A DNA stretch of 18,755 bases, taken from contig CAZAPV010000017.1 in NCBI GenBank assembly GCA_964487195.1, positions 1-18,755 of the forward strand, in the 5' to 3' direction. The position numbers and the translations under genes were made by a program. The notes below the pieces were generated by a model, which worked only from the letters and a program-made list of their open reading frames with translations, did not search any database and was not told where the DNA came from. This document shows, piece by piece, positions 13,667-18,755 of the stretch. How positions within the stretch are numbered: the stretch's first letter is position 1; every line of letters starts with the position of its first letter. Origin of the DNA: CAZAPV01 sp964487195. GTDB taxonomy: Bacteria > Patescibacteriota > Patescibacteriia > SG8-24.

Positions 13667-14605
13667 ATGCGTCATGCCATAAATGCACCGCTCCCCTCGG
13701 TGACCGTCGGATTTTTCCCGCGCGAACGGTTCGCCATGGCCGGCGAATCGCTGCGGAGCATCCTTCGGAACGCGGGGATGCCGTTCACCTTGGTGATCGT
13801 CGATTGTCCGACGCCGGACCGGTATCGGCGAGAGATGGAAGAAGCGGTCGCCGGGCACGCGAATGTCCGCTGGATTCGCCTCGACCGGCTTCCGATCGTG
13901 AACGAATCGAGGAATCTGATCGCGAATGCGACGAACGACGAGTACGTCTGCTTCATCGAAAACGCCGCGACCGCGCATCCGGGATGGCTCGAACGCCTGG
14001 TGCGTTCCTGCCGGGAAACCGGCGTAGGCGCAGCGATCCCCCTCGTTTATGAAGGACCGCGCGCCGACGGGAAGGTGCACCATGACCGCGGTTTCGCAAA
14101 GCTCGTCAGGGACGAAGACGGCTCCGGCCGTATCCGCACGCTGCACGACGACGGCACGATCGACCACGCCGCCCGGATGGATCGGCCGACGGTGTTCACC
14201 ACCCTCGAATCGCATTGCATCATGCTGGCGCGCGGGACGCTCGATGCGATCGGACCGTTCGACGAACGGCTAACGGTCAACACTCACGTGGACATCGCGT
14301 ACGCGCTGTTCACGCACGGCATCAAAATGATTTTCGAACCGCGATCGATCATCGAACACCATCCGGTGCGCTATCTCCAACCGGACGAACGCGCATTGTA
14401 CGCGTTCCGCTGGGATCCGAAACGGGCGGATGAAAGCATGGTGATGCTCCGAAAAAAATGGCCGCTCAACCGCATTCCGGATGCCGCGGATTTCGCGCGC
14501 GGCCAGTTCTATCGCGTCCATCCCCTGCTCTGGAACGCCTATCGCGCCGCACGAATCCCGCGCTGGATCCGGCAGCGTTTTTTCACCGCGCATCCGACGT
14601 CATGA
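13667..14605 (+). CDS. GT2-like glycosyltransferase with a degenerate DXD motif
   Basis: 312 aa from ATG 13667. A GT-A-type N-terminal half has TVGFFPRERF (13-22), VIVDCPTP (43-50) and NESRNLIANA (79-88). Where a DXD metal motif is expected, the sequence is FIENAA (97-102), as if an END variant had lost its last acid. The later ESHCIMLARGTLDAIGPFDE (181-200) and NTHVDIAY (205-212) fit the acceptor half of GT2 proteins. No membrane helix is apparent. It probably transfers a sugar, but the missing acid raises the chance of a metal-independent or altered enzyme. A TATTCT hexamer ends 9 nt before the ATG with no Shine-Dalgarno. The gene downstream starts 1 bp after this stop. Confidence 0.78.
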   Translation: MRHAINAPLPSVTVGFFPRERFAMAGESLRSILRNAGMPFTLVIVDCPTPDRYRREMEEAVAGHANVRWIRLDRLPIVNESRNLIANATNDEYVCFIENAATAHPGWLERLVRSCRETGVGAAIPLVYEGPRADGKVHHDRGFAKLVRDEDGSGRIRTLHDDGTIDHAARMDRPTVFTTLESHCIMLARGTLDAIGPFDERLTVNTHVDIAYALFTHGIKMIFEPRSIIEHHPVRYLQPDERALYAFRWDPKRADESMVMLRKKWPLNRIPDAADFARGQFYRVHPLLWNAYRAARIPRWIRQRFFTAHPTS

Positions 14606-14606
14606 T

Positions 14607-15047
14607 ATGAACGTCTTTCGACGCGTCTTCAAAAGGATTTCCCGGCGTCTCAACCGGGTGCGGAAAAACCTGGTCTGCCATCGTATACAACGGAATGCCT
14701 GCGTGCATGTGTTCCGAAAAGACATCGACGATCTCGGCGCGGGTCCGGGCGCGGCGCTCTACATCGATGACAAAGAGGTGCTCCGTCTGGATTGCTTCGG
14801 CGAGGGGCGCGGCCACTATCACGTGCACCTGGACGAAATCGAACCCGGCAAGGTTGAAAGGATATTTTTTGCCGAAAAATCGGTTGAAGACCAGATCGCC
14901 CGGACGGCGCTGGAATTGAGCGCGAATCTTCCAGGCCATCTCGCGACCAGCCGCGATCCGAACATCCGCGAATTCAAAATAGACGCCGCCCGATTCGCAA
15001 CCGCCGCCGCTTGGGCACAAGCGAAAATGCTGGACTACGCCAAATAG
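14607..15047 (+). CDS. Uncharacterised protein coupled to the GT2 gene
   Basis: 146 aa from ATG 14607, which overlaps the end of the preceding gene in a TGATATG arrangement, so translation is probably coupled. The N-terminus is very basic (FRRVFKRISRRLNRVRKN, 4-21) and may bind nucleic acid or an anionic membrane surface. The rest is compact: ALYIDDKEVLRLDCFGEGRGHYHVHL (about 52-77) reads as beta strands with a conserved-looking DCFG...HYHVH motif, and ARTALELSANLPGHL as an amphipathic helix. No signal or membrane helix is seen. I do not recognise a named function. Pairing with the glycosyltransferase suggests a partner or acceptor-handling role, which is only contextual. It converges on the ArfB gene with a 9-bp gap and no visible terminator. 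Confidence 0.75.
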   Translation: MNVFRRVFKRISRRLNRVRKNLVCHRIQRNACVHVFRKDIDDLGAGPGAALYIDDKEVLRLDCFGEGRGHYHVHLDEIEPGKVERIFFAEKSVEDQIARTALELSANLPGHLATSRDPNIREFKIDAARFATAAAWAQAKMLDYAK

Positions 15048-15056
15048 AATATCTTC

Positions 15057-15527
15057 TCACCACTCCCCTCGCGGAAGTTTGCGCTGCTGTTTCTTTTCGC
15101 CGATCCGCCGCTTCTCGCTCAGCCGCTGTTCTTTCTGCGATCTGCTCACGCGGGTCGCCTTGCGTTCCTTCTTCGGCGCGAGCGCATCCGTGACCAATTC
15201 TTGAAGGCGTCGGATCACCTCTTCCCGATTTTGCACCTGCGAACGCTCCGCTTGCGCGGCGAGCACGATCTCATCCTCGTTGTTCAGGCGATTCCCCGCA
15301 TACGCGCGTATCGCCGCCTTCTGCTCCTCGGTGAACGCCTGGGAATCGCCCACGCGCCAACGAAGCTGGGCCTTGCTGGAGGTCTTGTTCACATTCTGGC
15401 CGCCGGGACCGGAAGAGCGCACGAATTCCAGCTGGATTTCGCTTTCCGGGACTGCGGGCGGATCGTCCGTATTATTTTCAGGGCTGTGCATCATCTCTTC
15501 AGGCGGCCGTTCGCCGTGGAATTCCAT
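15057..15527 (-). CDS. arfB: ArfB-type peptidyl-tRNA hydrolase (ribosome rescue)
   Basis: 156 aa from ATG 15527; ATG 15494 or 15491 would also keep the domain. The release-factor catalytic domain is clear, with VRSSGPGGQNVNKTSSKAQL (36-55) containing the GGQ that hydrolyses peptidyl-tRNA. The tail from about 115 is strongly basic (KKERKATRVSRSQKEQRLSE, then RRIGEKKQQRKLPRGEW), as in ArfB/YaeJ, where it enters the empty mRNA channel of stalled ribosomes. It lacks the codon-recognition domains of RF1/RF2, so it is not a normal release factor. An acidic Pro-rich N-terminal extension of about 25 residues is unusual for the family. An extended -10 box ends 8 nt before the ATG, suggesting a leaderless mRNA. 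Confidence 0.9.
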   Translation of the reverse strand: MEFHGERPPEEMMHSPENNTDDPPAVPESEIQLEFVRSSGPGGQNVNKTSSKAQLRWRVGDSQAFTEEQKAAIRAYAGNRLNNEDEIVLAAQAERSQVQNREEVIRRLQELVTDALAPKKERKATRVSRSQKEQRLSEKRRIGEKKQQRKLPRGEW

Positions 15528-15535
15528 ATGCAGAA

Positions 15536-15544
15536 ACTATAGCA
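15536..15544 (-). promoter_or_regulatory. Extended -10 promoter of the ArfB gene
   Basis: Minus strand TGC-TATAGT with no good -35; 8 nt separate it from the ATG, so the transcript would start about 2 nt before the start codon. No Shine-Dalgarno. Confidence 0.55.
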
Positions 15545-15563
15545 ATTTTTAAAGAAATCCACA

Positions 15564-15580
15564 GCGTTATACGAAAACGC
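15564..15580. promoter_or_regulatory. Small dyad between divergent promoters
   Basis: GCGTT (15564-15568) and AACGC (15576-15580) form a 5-bp inverted repeat with a 7-nt A/T-rich centre, between the ArfB and lipoprotein promoters. It may be an operator, or chance; only 5 bp per arm. Confidence 0.25.
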
Positions 15581-15590
15581 CCGATCCGTA

Positions 15591-15599
15591 TGCTATACT
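15591..15599 (+). promoter_or_regulatory. Extended -10 promoter of the DUF4382-type lipoprotein gene
   Basis: TGC-TATACT, 32 nt before the start codon, with no convincing -35. The leader is A/T-rich and lacks a Shine-Dalgarno. Confidence 0.55.
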
Positions 15600-15631
15600 T
15601 AGCGTAGTAATAATTATTTACTCATGAAACC

Positions 15632-16342
15632 ATGAGAAAATACTTTTCATTCGCCATCGCCGCCGGTCTTTTGCTGGCAGGCGCGGGCTGCGTCGGTTCG
15701 ACGTCGACGACCGTAAACGTCCCGCAACCTGCGGCGCAGGGAAGGGCGGTCTTCACGGTCACGGACGCCACAGCCGCGCTCACGAACGTCACCGCGGTGA
15801 ACATCACCGTCACGAAAGTCGAAGCGCACAGCGCCACGGAAGGCTGGGTCACCGTCTCCACGGCGACCAAGCAGTACGACCTTCTCAAACTGAAGCAGAC
15901 GAATACCGCCGAACTCCTCGCCGATGCGAACCTCGCCGCCGGAACGTATGATCAGATCCGCCTGGAGATCAGCAAAGTGGAAGTAACGGCGAACGGGACG
16001 ACGCAGGAGGCGAAACTGCCGTCGACCAGTCTGAAGATCGTCGGCAACCTGACGATTACGGCCGGCCAGACCTCTACCGCCGCTCTGGACTTCATGGTCG
16101 ACAAGTCGTTGCACATCACTGGGAACGGGAAGTACATCCTCGCCCCGGTCGTGAGGCTTGAGACCAAGGACGATGCGAGCGTCACGATCGAATCGAACGA
16201 CAAGGTGGACGTGAACAGTGGCGCAACGGAAAGCGACGAGACCGAGGGGATGGACGAAAAAGGCGAGATGAAAAGCGGCTTCGAGTTGAAAGACAACCTC
16301 GAACTCGACGCGCAAGGCATGGTGCAAGTCCACGTAAAATAG
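15632..16342 (+). CDS. DUF4382-type lipoprotein
   Basis: 236 aa from ATG 15632. A type II signal peptide ends in LLLAGAGC (lipidated Cys 20), followed by a Ser/Thr linker. Residues about 37-177 are beta-rich and resemble DUF4382 proteins: GRAVFTVTDA, then VNITVTKVEAHS, GWVTVSTATKQYDLLKL, LAAGTYDQIRLEI and AALDFMVDKSLHI. These proteins are extracytoplasmic beta-sandwich lipoproteins of unknown role, found widely including in CPR and archaea. The C-terminal 50 residues are acidic and probably disordered apart from a final strand. It should sit on the outer membrane-facing surface of the cytoplasmic membrane. A three-codon frame (Met-Lys-Pro-stop, 15624-15635) overlaps the start as ATGA and may tune initiation. 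Confidence 0.82.
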   Translation: MRKYFSFAIAAGLLLAGAGCVGSTSTTVNVPQPAAQGRAVFTVTDATAALTNVTAVNITVTKVEAHSATEGWVTVSTATKQYDLLKLKQTNTAELLADANLAAGTYDQIRLEISKVEVTANGTTQEAKLPSTSLKIVGNLTITAGQTSTAALDFMVDKSLHITGNGKYILAPVVRLETKDDASVTIESNDKVDVNSGATESDETEGMDEKGEMKSGFELKDNLELDAQGMVQVHVK

Positions 16343-16356
16343 GACCTCACCAAAAG

Positions 16357-16383
16357 AAAACCCCGATTCCTATCGGGGTTTTT
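16357..16383. terminator. Bidirectional intrinsic terminator
   Basis: Stem AAAACCCCGAT/ATCGGGGTTTT (16357-16367 with 16372-16382), TCCT loop, A-run left and T-run right, between convergent genes. Confidence 0.9.
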
Positions 16384-16395
16384 CTTTTTCCGGGA

Positions 16396-16731
16396 TCACG
16401 GGATCAGATGCGCCGTATTGATCAAGACGAGGATCGTGAGTAAGAAAATCAAGATGATAGCGAGACTTCCGATGGTAGAAACCACCAATGCGATTGCTTC
16501 CCGTTTTTTCCCGTCCAGGTACAACATCACCGGCTTGCCGAAAATGAGCATGCCCATCGTCGCCGCAGAGACGACGAGCAACAGGAGGAAGACGACCGGC
16601 GCGAAGGCGTTATCCTTGTCGGATCCCACAATTGTCTGCGCGTGCCGCATGAACGTCGTCACGACTGTGATATACAACACCGCGAGAGCCGAAAAGAGCA
16701 TGCCTTGTTTCGCGATCTTGGCGTCGAACAT
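16396..16731 (-). CDS. Three-helix membrane protein (unknown function)
   Basis: 111 aa from ATG 16731. Three hydrophobic segments are clear: about 11-28 (LFSALAVLYITVVTTF), 42-65 (FAPVVFLLLLVVSAATMGMLIF) and 78-105 (AIALVVSTIGSLAIILIFLLTI). Short loops separate them, with the pair KPVMLYLDGKKRE between helices 2 and 3 probably facing the cytoplasm. No motif identifies it. Short three-helix proteins of this kind are common hypothetical genes in CPR genomes. It has its own extended -10 promoter 9 nt before the ATG and shares the terminator with the DUF4382-type lipoprotein gene. Confidence 0.78.
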   Translation of the reverse strand: MFDAKIAKQGMLFSALAVLYITVVTTFMRHAQTIVGSDKDNAFAPVVFLLLLVVSAATMGMLIFGKPVMLYLDGKKREAIALVVSTIGSLAIILIFLLTILVLINTAHLIP

Positions 16732-16740
16732 ATCCGGGCA

Positions 16741-16749
16741 ATTGTACCA
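16741..16749 (-). promoter_or_regulatory. Extended -10 promoter of the three-helix gene
   Basis: Minus strand TGG-TACAAT, 9 nt before the ATG, no -35 and no Shine-Dalgarno; again near-leaderless. It lies in the 27-bp gap after the zinc-ribbon gene. Confidence 0.55.
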
Positions 16750-16758
16750 CGTTCGCTT

Positions 16759-17013
16759 CTATTTCGCTTTGAGCAAGGCGAGGATTTCGTCGAGTTTTGC
16801 GTCCATTTCGGCGAGCCGGTCGCCGCCGATGACGCCTTGCGCCGGCATCGCGGCGGCTTCGCCCTCGGCGCGCGCCGTGGCGCCGCAGCCGCCGTTGCGC
16901 TTGTCGCACGACCAAAACGCCGCGTACGGTTTATTCTTCGCCCGGCTGAATCCCGCCGGAATCAGCCGCATCTCCTTGTCGCACGTCTCGCACACTTTGG
17001 TGGTCATATCCAT
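16759..17013 (-). CDS. Small zinc-ribbon protein with C-terminal helix
   Basis: 84 aa from ATG 17013; ATG 17007 is an alternative start two codons in. Two cysteine pairs, C8-x2-C11 and C36-x6-C43, with the intervening KNKPYAAFWSC (26-36), resemble topoisomerase-type zinc ribbons, in which a single zinc is held by four cysteines and the fold binds nucleic acid. After an Ala/Glu/Gly linker, the C-terminus (LAEMDAKLDEILALLKAK) is an amphipathic helix suited to oligomerisation. Nucleic-acid or protein binding is inference. It is a separate unit with a near-consensus promoter, and a 27-bp gap before the three-helix gene. Confidence 0.75.
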   Translation of the reverse strand: MDMTTKVCETCDKEMRLIPAGFSRAKNKPYAAFWSCDKRNGGCGATARAEGEAAAMPAQGVIGGDRLAEMDAKLDEILALLKAK

Positions 17014-17046
17014 GACGTTATTGAATAAAGTCGCCGAACCGGCGGC

Positions 17047-17075
17047 ACCATAGACGACGGAAAAAACGGTGTCAA
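17047..17075 (-). promoter_or_regulatory. Promoter of the zinc-ribbon gene
   Basis: Minus strand: TTGACA (17070-17075), 17-bp spacer, TATGGT (17047-17052). Leader about 26 nt; no Shine-Dalgarno is visible. Confidence 0.65.
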
Positions 17076-17090
17076 ATAATATTCACTTAC

Positions 17091-17699
17091 TTATACAAGT
17101 GATCCTGTCTTGAGTGTTCCCGTCGACTCGTAGGCGGCGATGATCACTCCGGTCGTGGAGATTTTCGAGTCGAGGAGCCTGAACCCTTCGGCTTGCGTGC
17201 CTTCCGCGAACAGCCGCTTGCCGGGGCCGACCGTCACCGGAAACGTCCATACATGCATCCGGTCGATCAGATGATGCTTCAGCAGGGTCTGAATCAGGTT
17301 ACCGCTGCCGTGCACCCAGAGATCCGGACCGTCTTCTTCCTTGAGCTTCTTGATCTGCGCCACGACATCGCCGGTGATGCACGTCGAATTCTCCCACGCG
17401 GGTTCGAAGGCTGTCTGTGATACGACGTACTTCTTCGTGCCGTTGAATTTTTCCGCGATGACGGAGCCCGACTTTACCTTCGGCCAATACCCGGCGAAGA
17501 TGTCGTACGTGAACTTGCCGAGCAGGAGTTCGAACGGCAGAGCCATGAAACCGTCCATGATCTTGCCCATGATCTCGTCCCAGTAATTGGCCGACCAGCC
17601 GCCATAAACGAAGCCGCCCGTCGTATCTTCCTCGGGCGCGCCGGGCGCCTGCACGACGCCGTCCAGCGTCACGAATTGCGTCACGATGATTTTTCTCAT
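17091..17699 (-). CDS. RibD C-terminal/dihydrofolate-reductase-family protein
   Basis: 202 aa from ATG 17699. The opening RKIIVTQFVTLDGVVQAPG (2-20) and the late segment DLWVHGSGNLIQTLL followed by LIDRMHVWTFPVTVGPGKRLF are hallmarks of the RibD C-terminal/YyaP-like dihydrofolate-reductase family. The HGSGNL motif is the expected NADPH-contact loop. Length is normal for stand-alone members. Such proteins are NAD(P)H-binding reductases whose substrates are mostly unknown; it need not make tetrahydrofolate, and the deaminase half of RibD is absent. A TAATAT hexamer 7 nt before the ATG could drive a near-leaderless mRNA. The gene begins 10 bp after the stop of the NlpC/P60-like gene, so read-through from upstream is possible. 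Confidence 0.9.
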   Translation of the reverse strand: MRKIIVTQFVTLDGVVQAPGAPEEDTTGGFVYGGWSANYWDEIMGKIMDGFMALPFELLLGKFTYDIFAGYWPKVKSGSVIAEKFNGTKKYVVSQTAFEPAWENSTCITGDVVAQIKKLKEEDGPDLWVHGSGNLIQTLLKHHLIDRMHVWTFPVTVGPGKRLFAEGTQAEGFRLLDSKISTTGVIIAAYESTGTLKTGSLV

Positions 17700-17709
17700 A
17701 GGTGCTATA

Positions 17710-18261
17710 TTAGGGTTTGTTGAACGACTGGTACCGCCGAAAGAGCCTCTCGGCCCGCGCGGGCGAGATTCTCTTCACGAACGTGACTCGCGAACCGTAG
17801 AACGAGGGTACATCGAGCATCTTGTGGCGGATGAGGGGCCCCCAAGACCATTTCGAGACCACGCTACCATCCGATTGCACCACGCCCGCATGCGTGAATT
17901 CTTCACCTGCCCTCGGATTACGATACAGCACCAGATCGCCTTTGGACGGCCTCCGCATTTGCACGAGCTCACCTTGGTCAAGAAGCTTCTGAACAAACGC
18001 GCTGTAGATGAAACCTTTCGTTCGCCTAAGAACGCTTGTCCGCTTGTGAAGTCCGAGCGCGTAGATGAAACAATTGTAGTTCCTCGATTTTTCCGGCGGC
18101 GGAACCAGCACCTGTAGAGTCTTCGGCAGCAACGGCAAAACATGCCTTTCGAACAGCCCGGGTGTGTACCACCTGCGGTAACCACTCGTACCCGATGCTA
18201 TAACGATTTTCCCGAGCCTGATTCGCAGCGACTTTGGCATAACAACACGACAGGGGTTCAT
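17710..18261 (-). CDS. NlpC/P60- or CHAP-like papain-fold protein
   Basis: 183 aa from ATG 18261 (ATG 18240 possible). The core NYNCFIYALG (61-70) places a cysteine at the head of a helix. RPSKGDLVLYRN (104-115) and EFTHAGVV (121-128) then give a strand pair with a histidine, in the order of the Cys-His catalytic pair of papain-fold NlpC/P60 and CHAP enzymes. The tail SKWSWGPLIRHKMLDVPSFYG resembles late-strand segments of uncharacterised relatives, with H146 a possible third residue. No signal peptide is visible, so it may be intracellular or use another route. Candidate activities are peptidoglycan or isopeptide cleavage; function is unproven. It lies 3 bp after the GFA-family gene, so the two are coupled. 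Confidence 0.7.
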   Translation of the reverse strand: MNPCRVVMPKSLRIRLGKIVIASGTSGYRRWYTPGLFERHVLPLLPKTLQVLVPPPEKSRNYNCFIYALGLHKRTSVLRRTKGFIYSAFVQKLLDQGELVQMRRPSKGDLVLYRNPRAGEEFTHAGVVQSDGSVVSKWSWGPLIRHKMLDVPSFYGSRVTFVKRISPARAERLFRRYQSFNKP

Positions 18262-18264
18262 TGT

Positions 18265-18657
18265 TCATTTTTCTCGTTGGGGCAAATCGTCAGTGATTTT
18301 CATCCAAGGCAGTTTTTGCGATACCCAAATATGCTCTTGTAGTTTGAAACTTTCAGAATTATCAAAAACCCCAACAGGTACAAAAATCTCTCCGGGCTTC
18401 TCTGAGTAGCGGTAAGTAAATGGTGACCCGCAAGTTTCGCAAAAAGACCGCACCACACTTTTTGAGGACTGGTAATCTTTAGGATCGCCTTGCAATAATT
18501 TTAGGGTGTCCGTAGCATATCCAACCCAAACAGTGTAAGGGGCGCCACTTATTTTTCGGCAGTCAATGCAATAACAAGCACCGACCCAAAAAGGGTCTTT
18601 ATCTGTCTTAAACTTTATTGCGCCGCAATGGCATCCGCCTTCCATGCTCACCAGCAT
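18265..18657 (-). CDS. GFA-family (CENP-V/GFA domain) zinc protein
   Basis: 130 aa from ATG 18657; ATG 18645 is almost as likely and GTG 18690 would add a shared leader. The zinc-binding pattern is complete: GGCHCGAIKF, then CYCIDCRKISGAPYTVWVGY and FCETCGSPFTYRY, followed by the typical IFVPVGVFD. The family is named for glutathione-dependent formaldehyde-activating enzyme, but most members are uncharacterised and true glutathione chemistry should not be assumed. The DNA is clearly A/T-richer than its neighbours: a hand count of 18301-18360 gives 22 G/C of 60, against 35 of 60 at 17461-17520. It is the first gene of a pair with the papain-fold protein. Confidence 0.88.
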   Translation of the reverse strand: MLVSMEGGCHCGAIKFKTDKDPFWVGACYCIDCRKISGAPYTVWVGYATDTLKLLQGDPKDYQSSKSVVRSFCETCGSPFTYRYSEKPGEIFVPVGVFDNSESFKLQEHIWVSQKLPWMKITDDLPQREK

Positions 18658-18716
18658 AGCGTGCCCATGTCTCCGTTGAAAGAGCCCCACCTCTGGAAAA
18701 CGAATGAATGCAATGC

Positions 18717-18743
18717 AAAACGCCCAGCTTTCGGCTGAGCGTT
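18717..18743 (-). terminator. Intrinsic terminator of a gene beyond the right edge
   Basis: Stem ACGC-CAGC/GCTG-GCGT with one mismatch (18720-18728 with 18734-18742), TTTCG loop, followed on the minus strand by four Ts. It should end a minus-strand gene lying outside the window. Confidence 0.6.
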
Positions 18744-18755
18744 CTACATGGCTCC

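Noticed and set aside
15564..15580. LexA-like or other named operator
   Set aside because: The 5-bp dyad does not match a known operator consensus that I can name, so it is listed only as a small dyad.
17703..17711. Plus-strand TGC-TATATT just before the reductase gene
   Set aside because: It points away from the reductase gene and into the antisense strand of the papain-fold gene; no plus-strand gene follows and no -35 is seen.

Overview
The window looks like a chromosomal segment from a small-genome, uncultivated bacterium. My best guess is Patescibacteria (CPR), Parcubacteria-like. This is an inference from gene style: many short lipoproteins, a secreted coiled-coil protein with a Glu/Asn tail, lineage-type hypothetical membrane proteins, a LysM-like tail on a membrane glycosyltransferase, and short or absent mRNA leaders. 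TGA acts as an ordinary stop throughout, which argues against the recoded Gracilibacteria/Absconditabacteria. I see no rRNA, tRNA, CRISPR array, IS element, integrase, plasmid or phage gene, and no stretch of more than 300 bases without a gene. The largest gap is about 140 bp.

Left third (1-5463, all minus): a tightly packed, probably co-transcribed glycan-biosynthesis cluster. In transcription order it encodes a polyprenyl-phosphate-type GT2 with two C-terminal membrane helices, a GT4, a membrane GT2, a class I methyltransferase, a second membrane GT2, and a polysaccharide pyruvyltransferase that runs off the window. This is the logic of a surface polysaccharide with methyl and pyruvyl decoration. 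The distal (left) end is clearly more A/T-rich than the proximal end.

Middle (5556-9804): a fatty-acid-hydroxylase-superfamily membrane enzyme, a GreA/GreB-type transcript cleavage factor, a two-gene operon of a small lipoprotein and a secreted coiled-coil protein, a three-helix membrane protein of unknown function, and a divergent small protein resembling the nucleoside deoxyribosyltransferase fold.

Right-centre (9823-15527): a cellulose-synthase-like processive GT2 with a predicted outward-facing LysM-like C-terminal domain, a cold-shock protein, a LemA-TPM operon, a divergent-motif GT2 coupled to an uncharacterised 146-aa protein, and an ArfB-type ribosome-rescue hydrolase.

Right end (15632-18755): a DUF4382-type lipoprotein, a three-helix membrane protein, a zinc-ribbon protein, a RibD-C/dihydrofolate-reductase-family protein, and a two-gene operon (GFA-family zinc protein and an NlpC/P60-like protein). 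The GFA gene is visibly A/T-richer than its neighbours.

Regulatory reading: at least ten genes have an extended -10 box (TGN followed by a TATAAT-like hexamer), most often TGC-TATANT. Several sit 8-10 nt from the start codon with no Shine-Dalgarno sequence, implying leaderless or near-leaderless mRNAs. Two divergent intergenic regions carry face-to-face -35 boxes forming the dyad TGTCAA-N4/5-TTGAC. Eight intrinsic terminators are readable.
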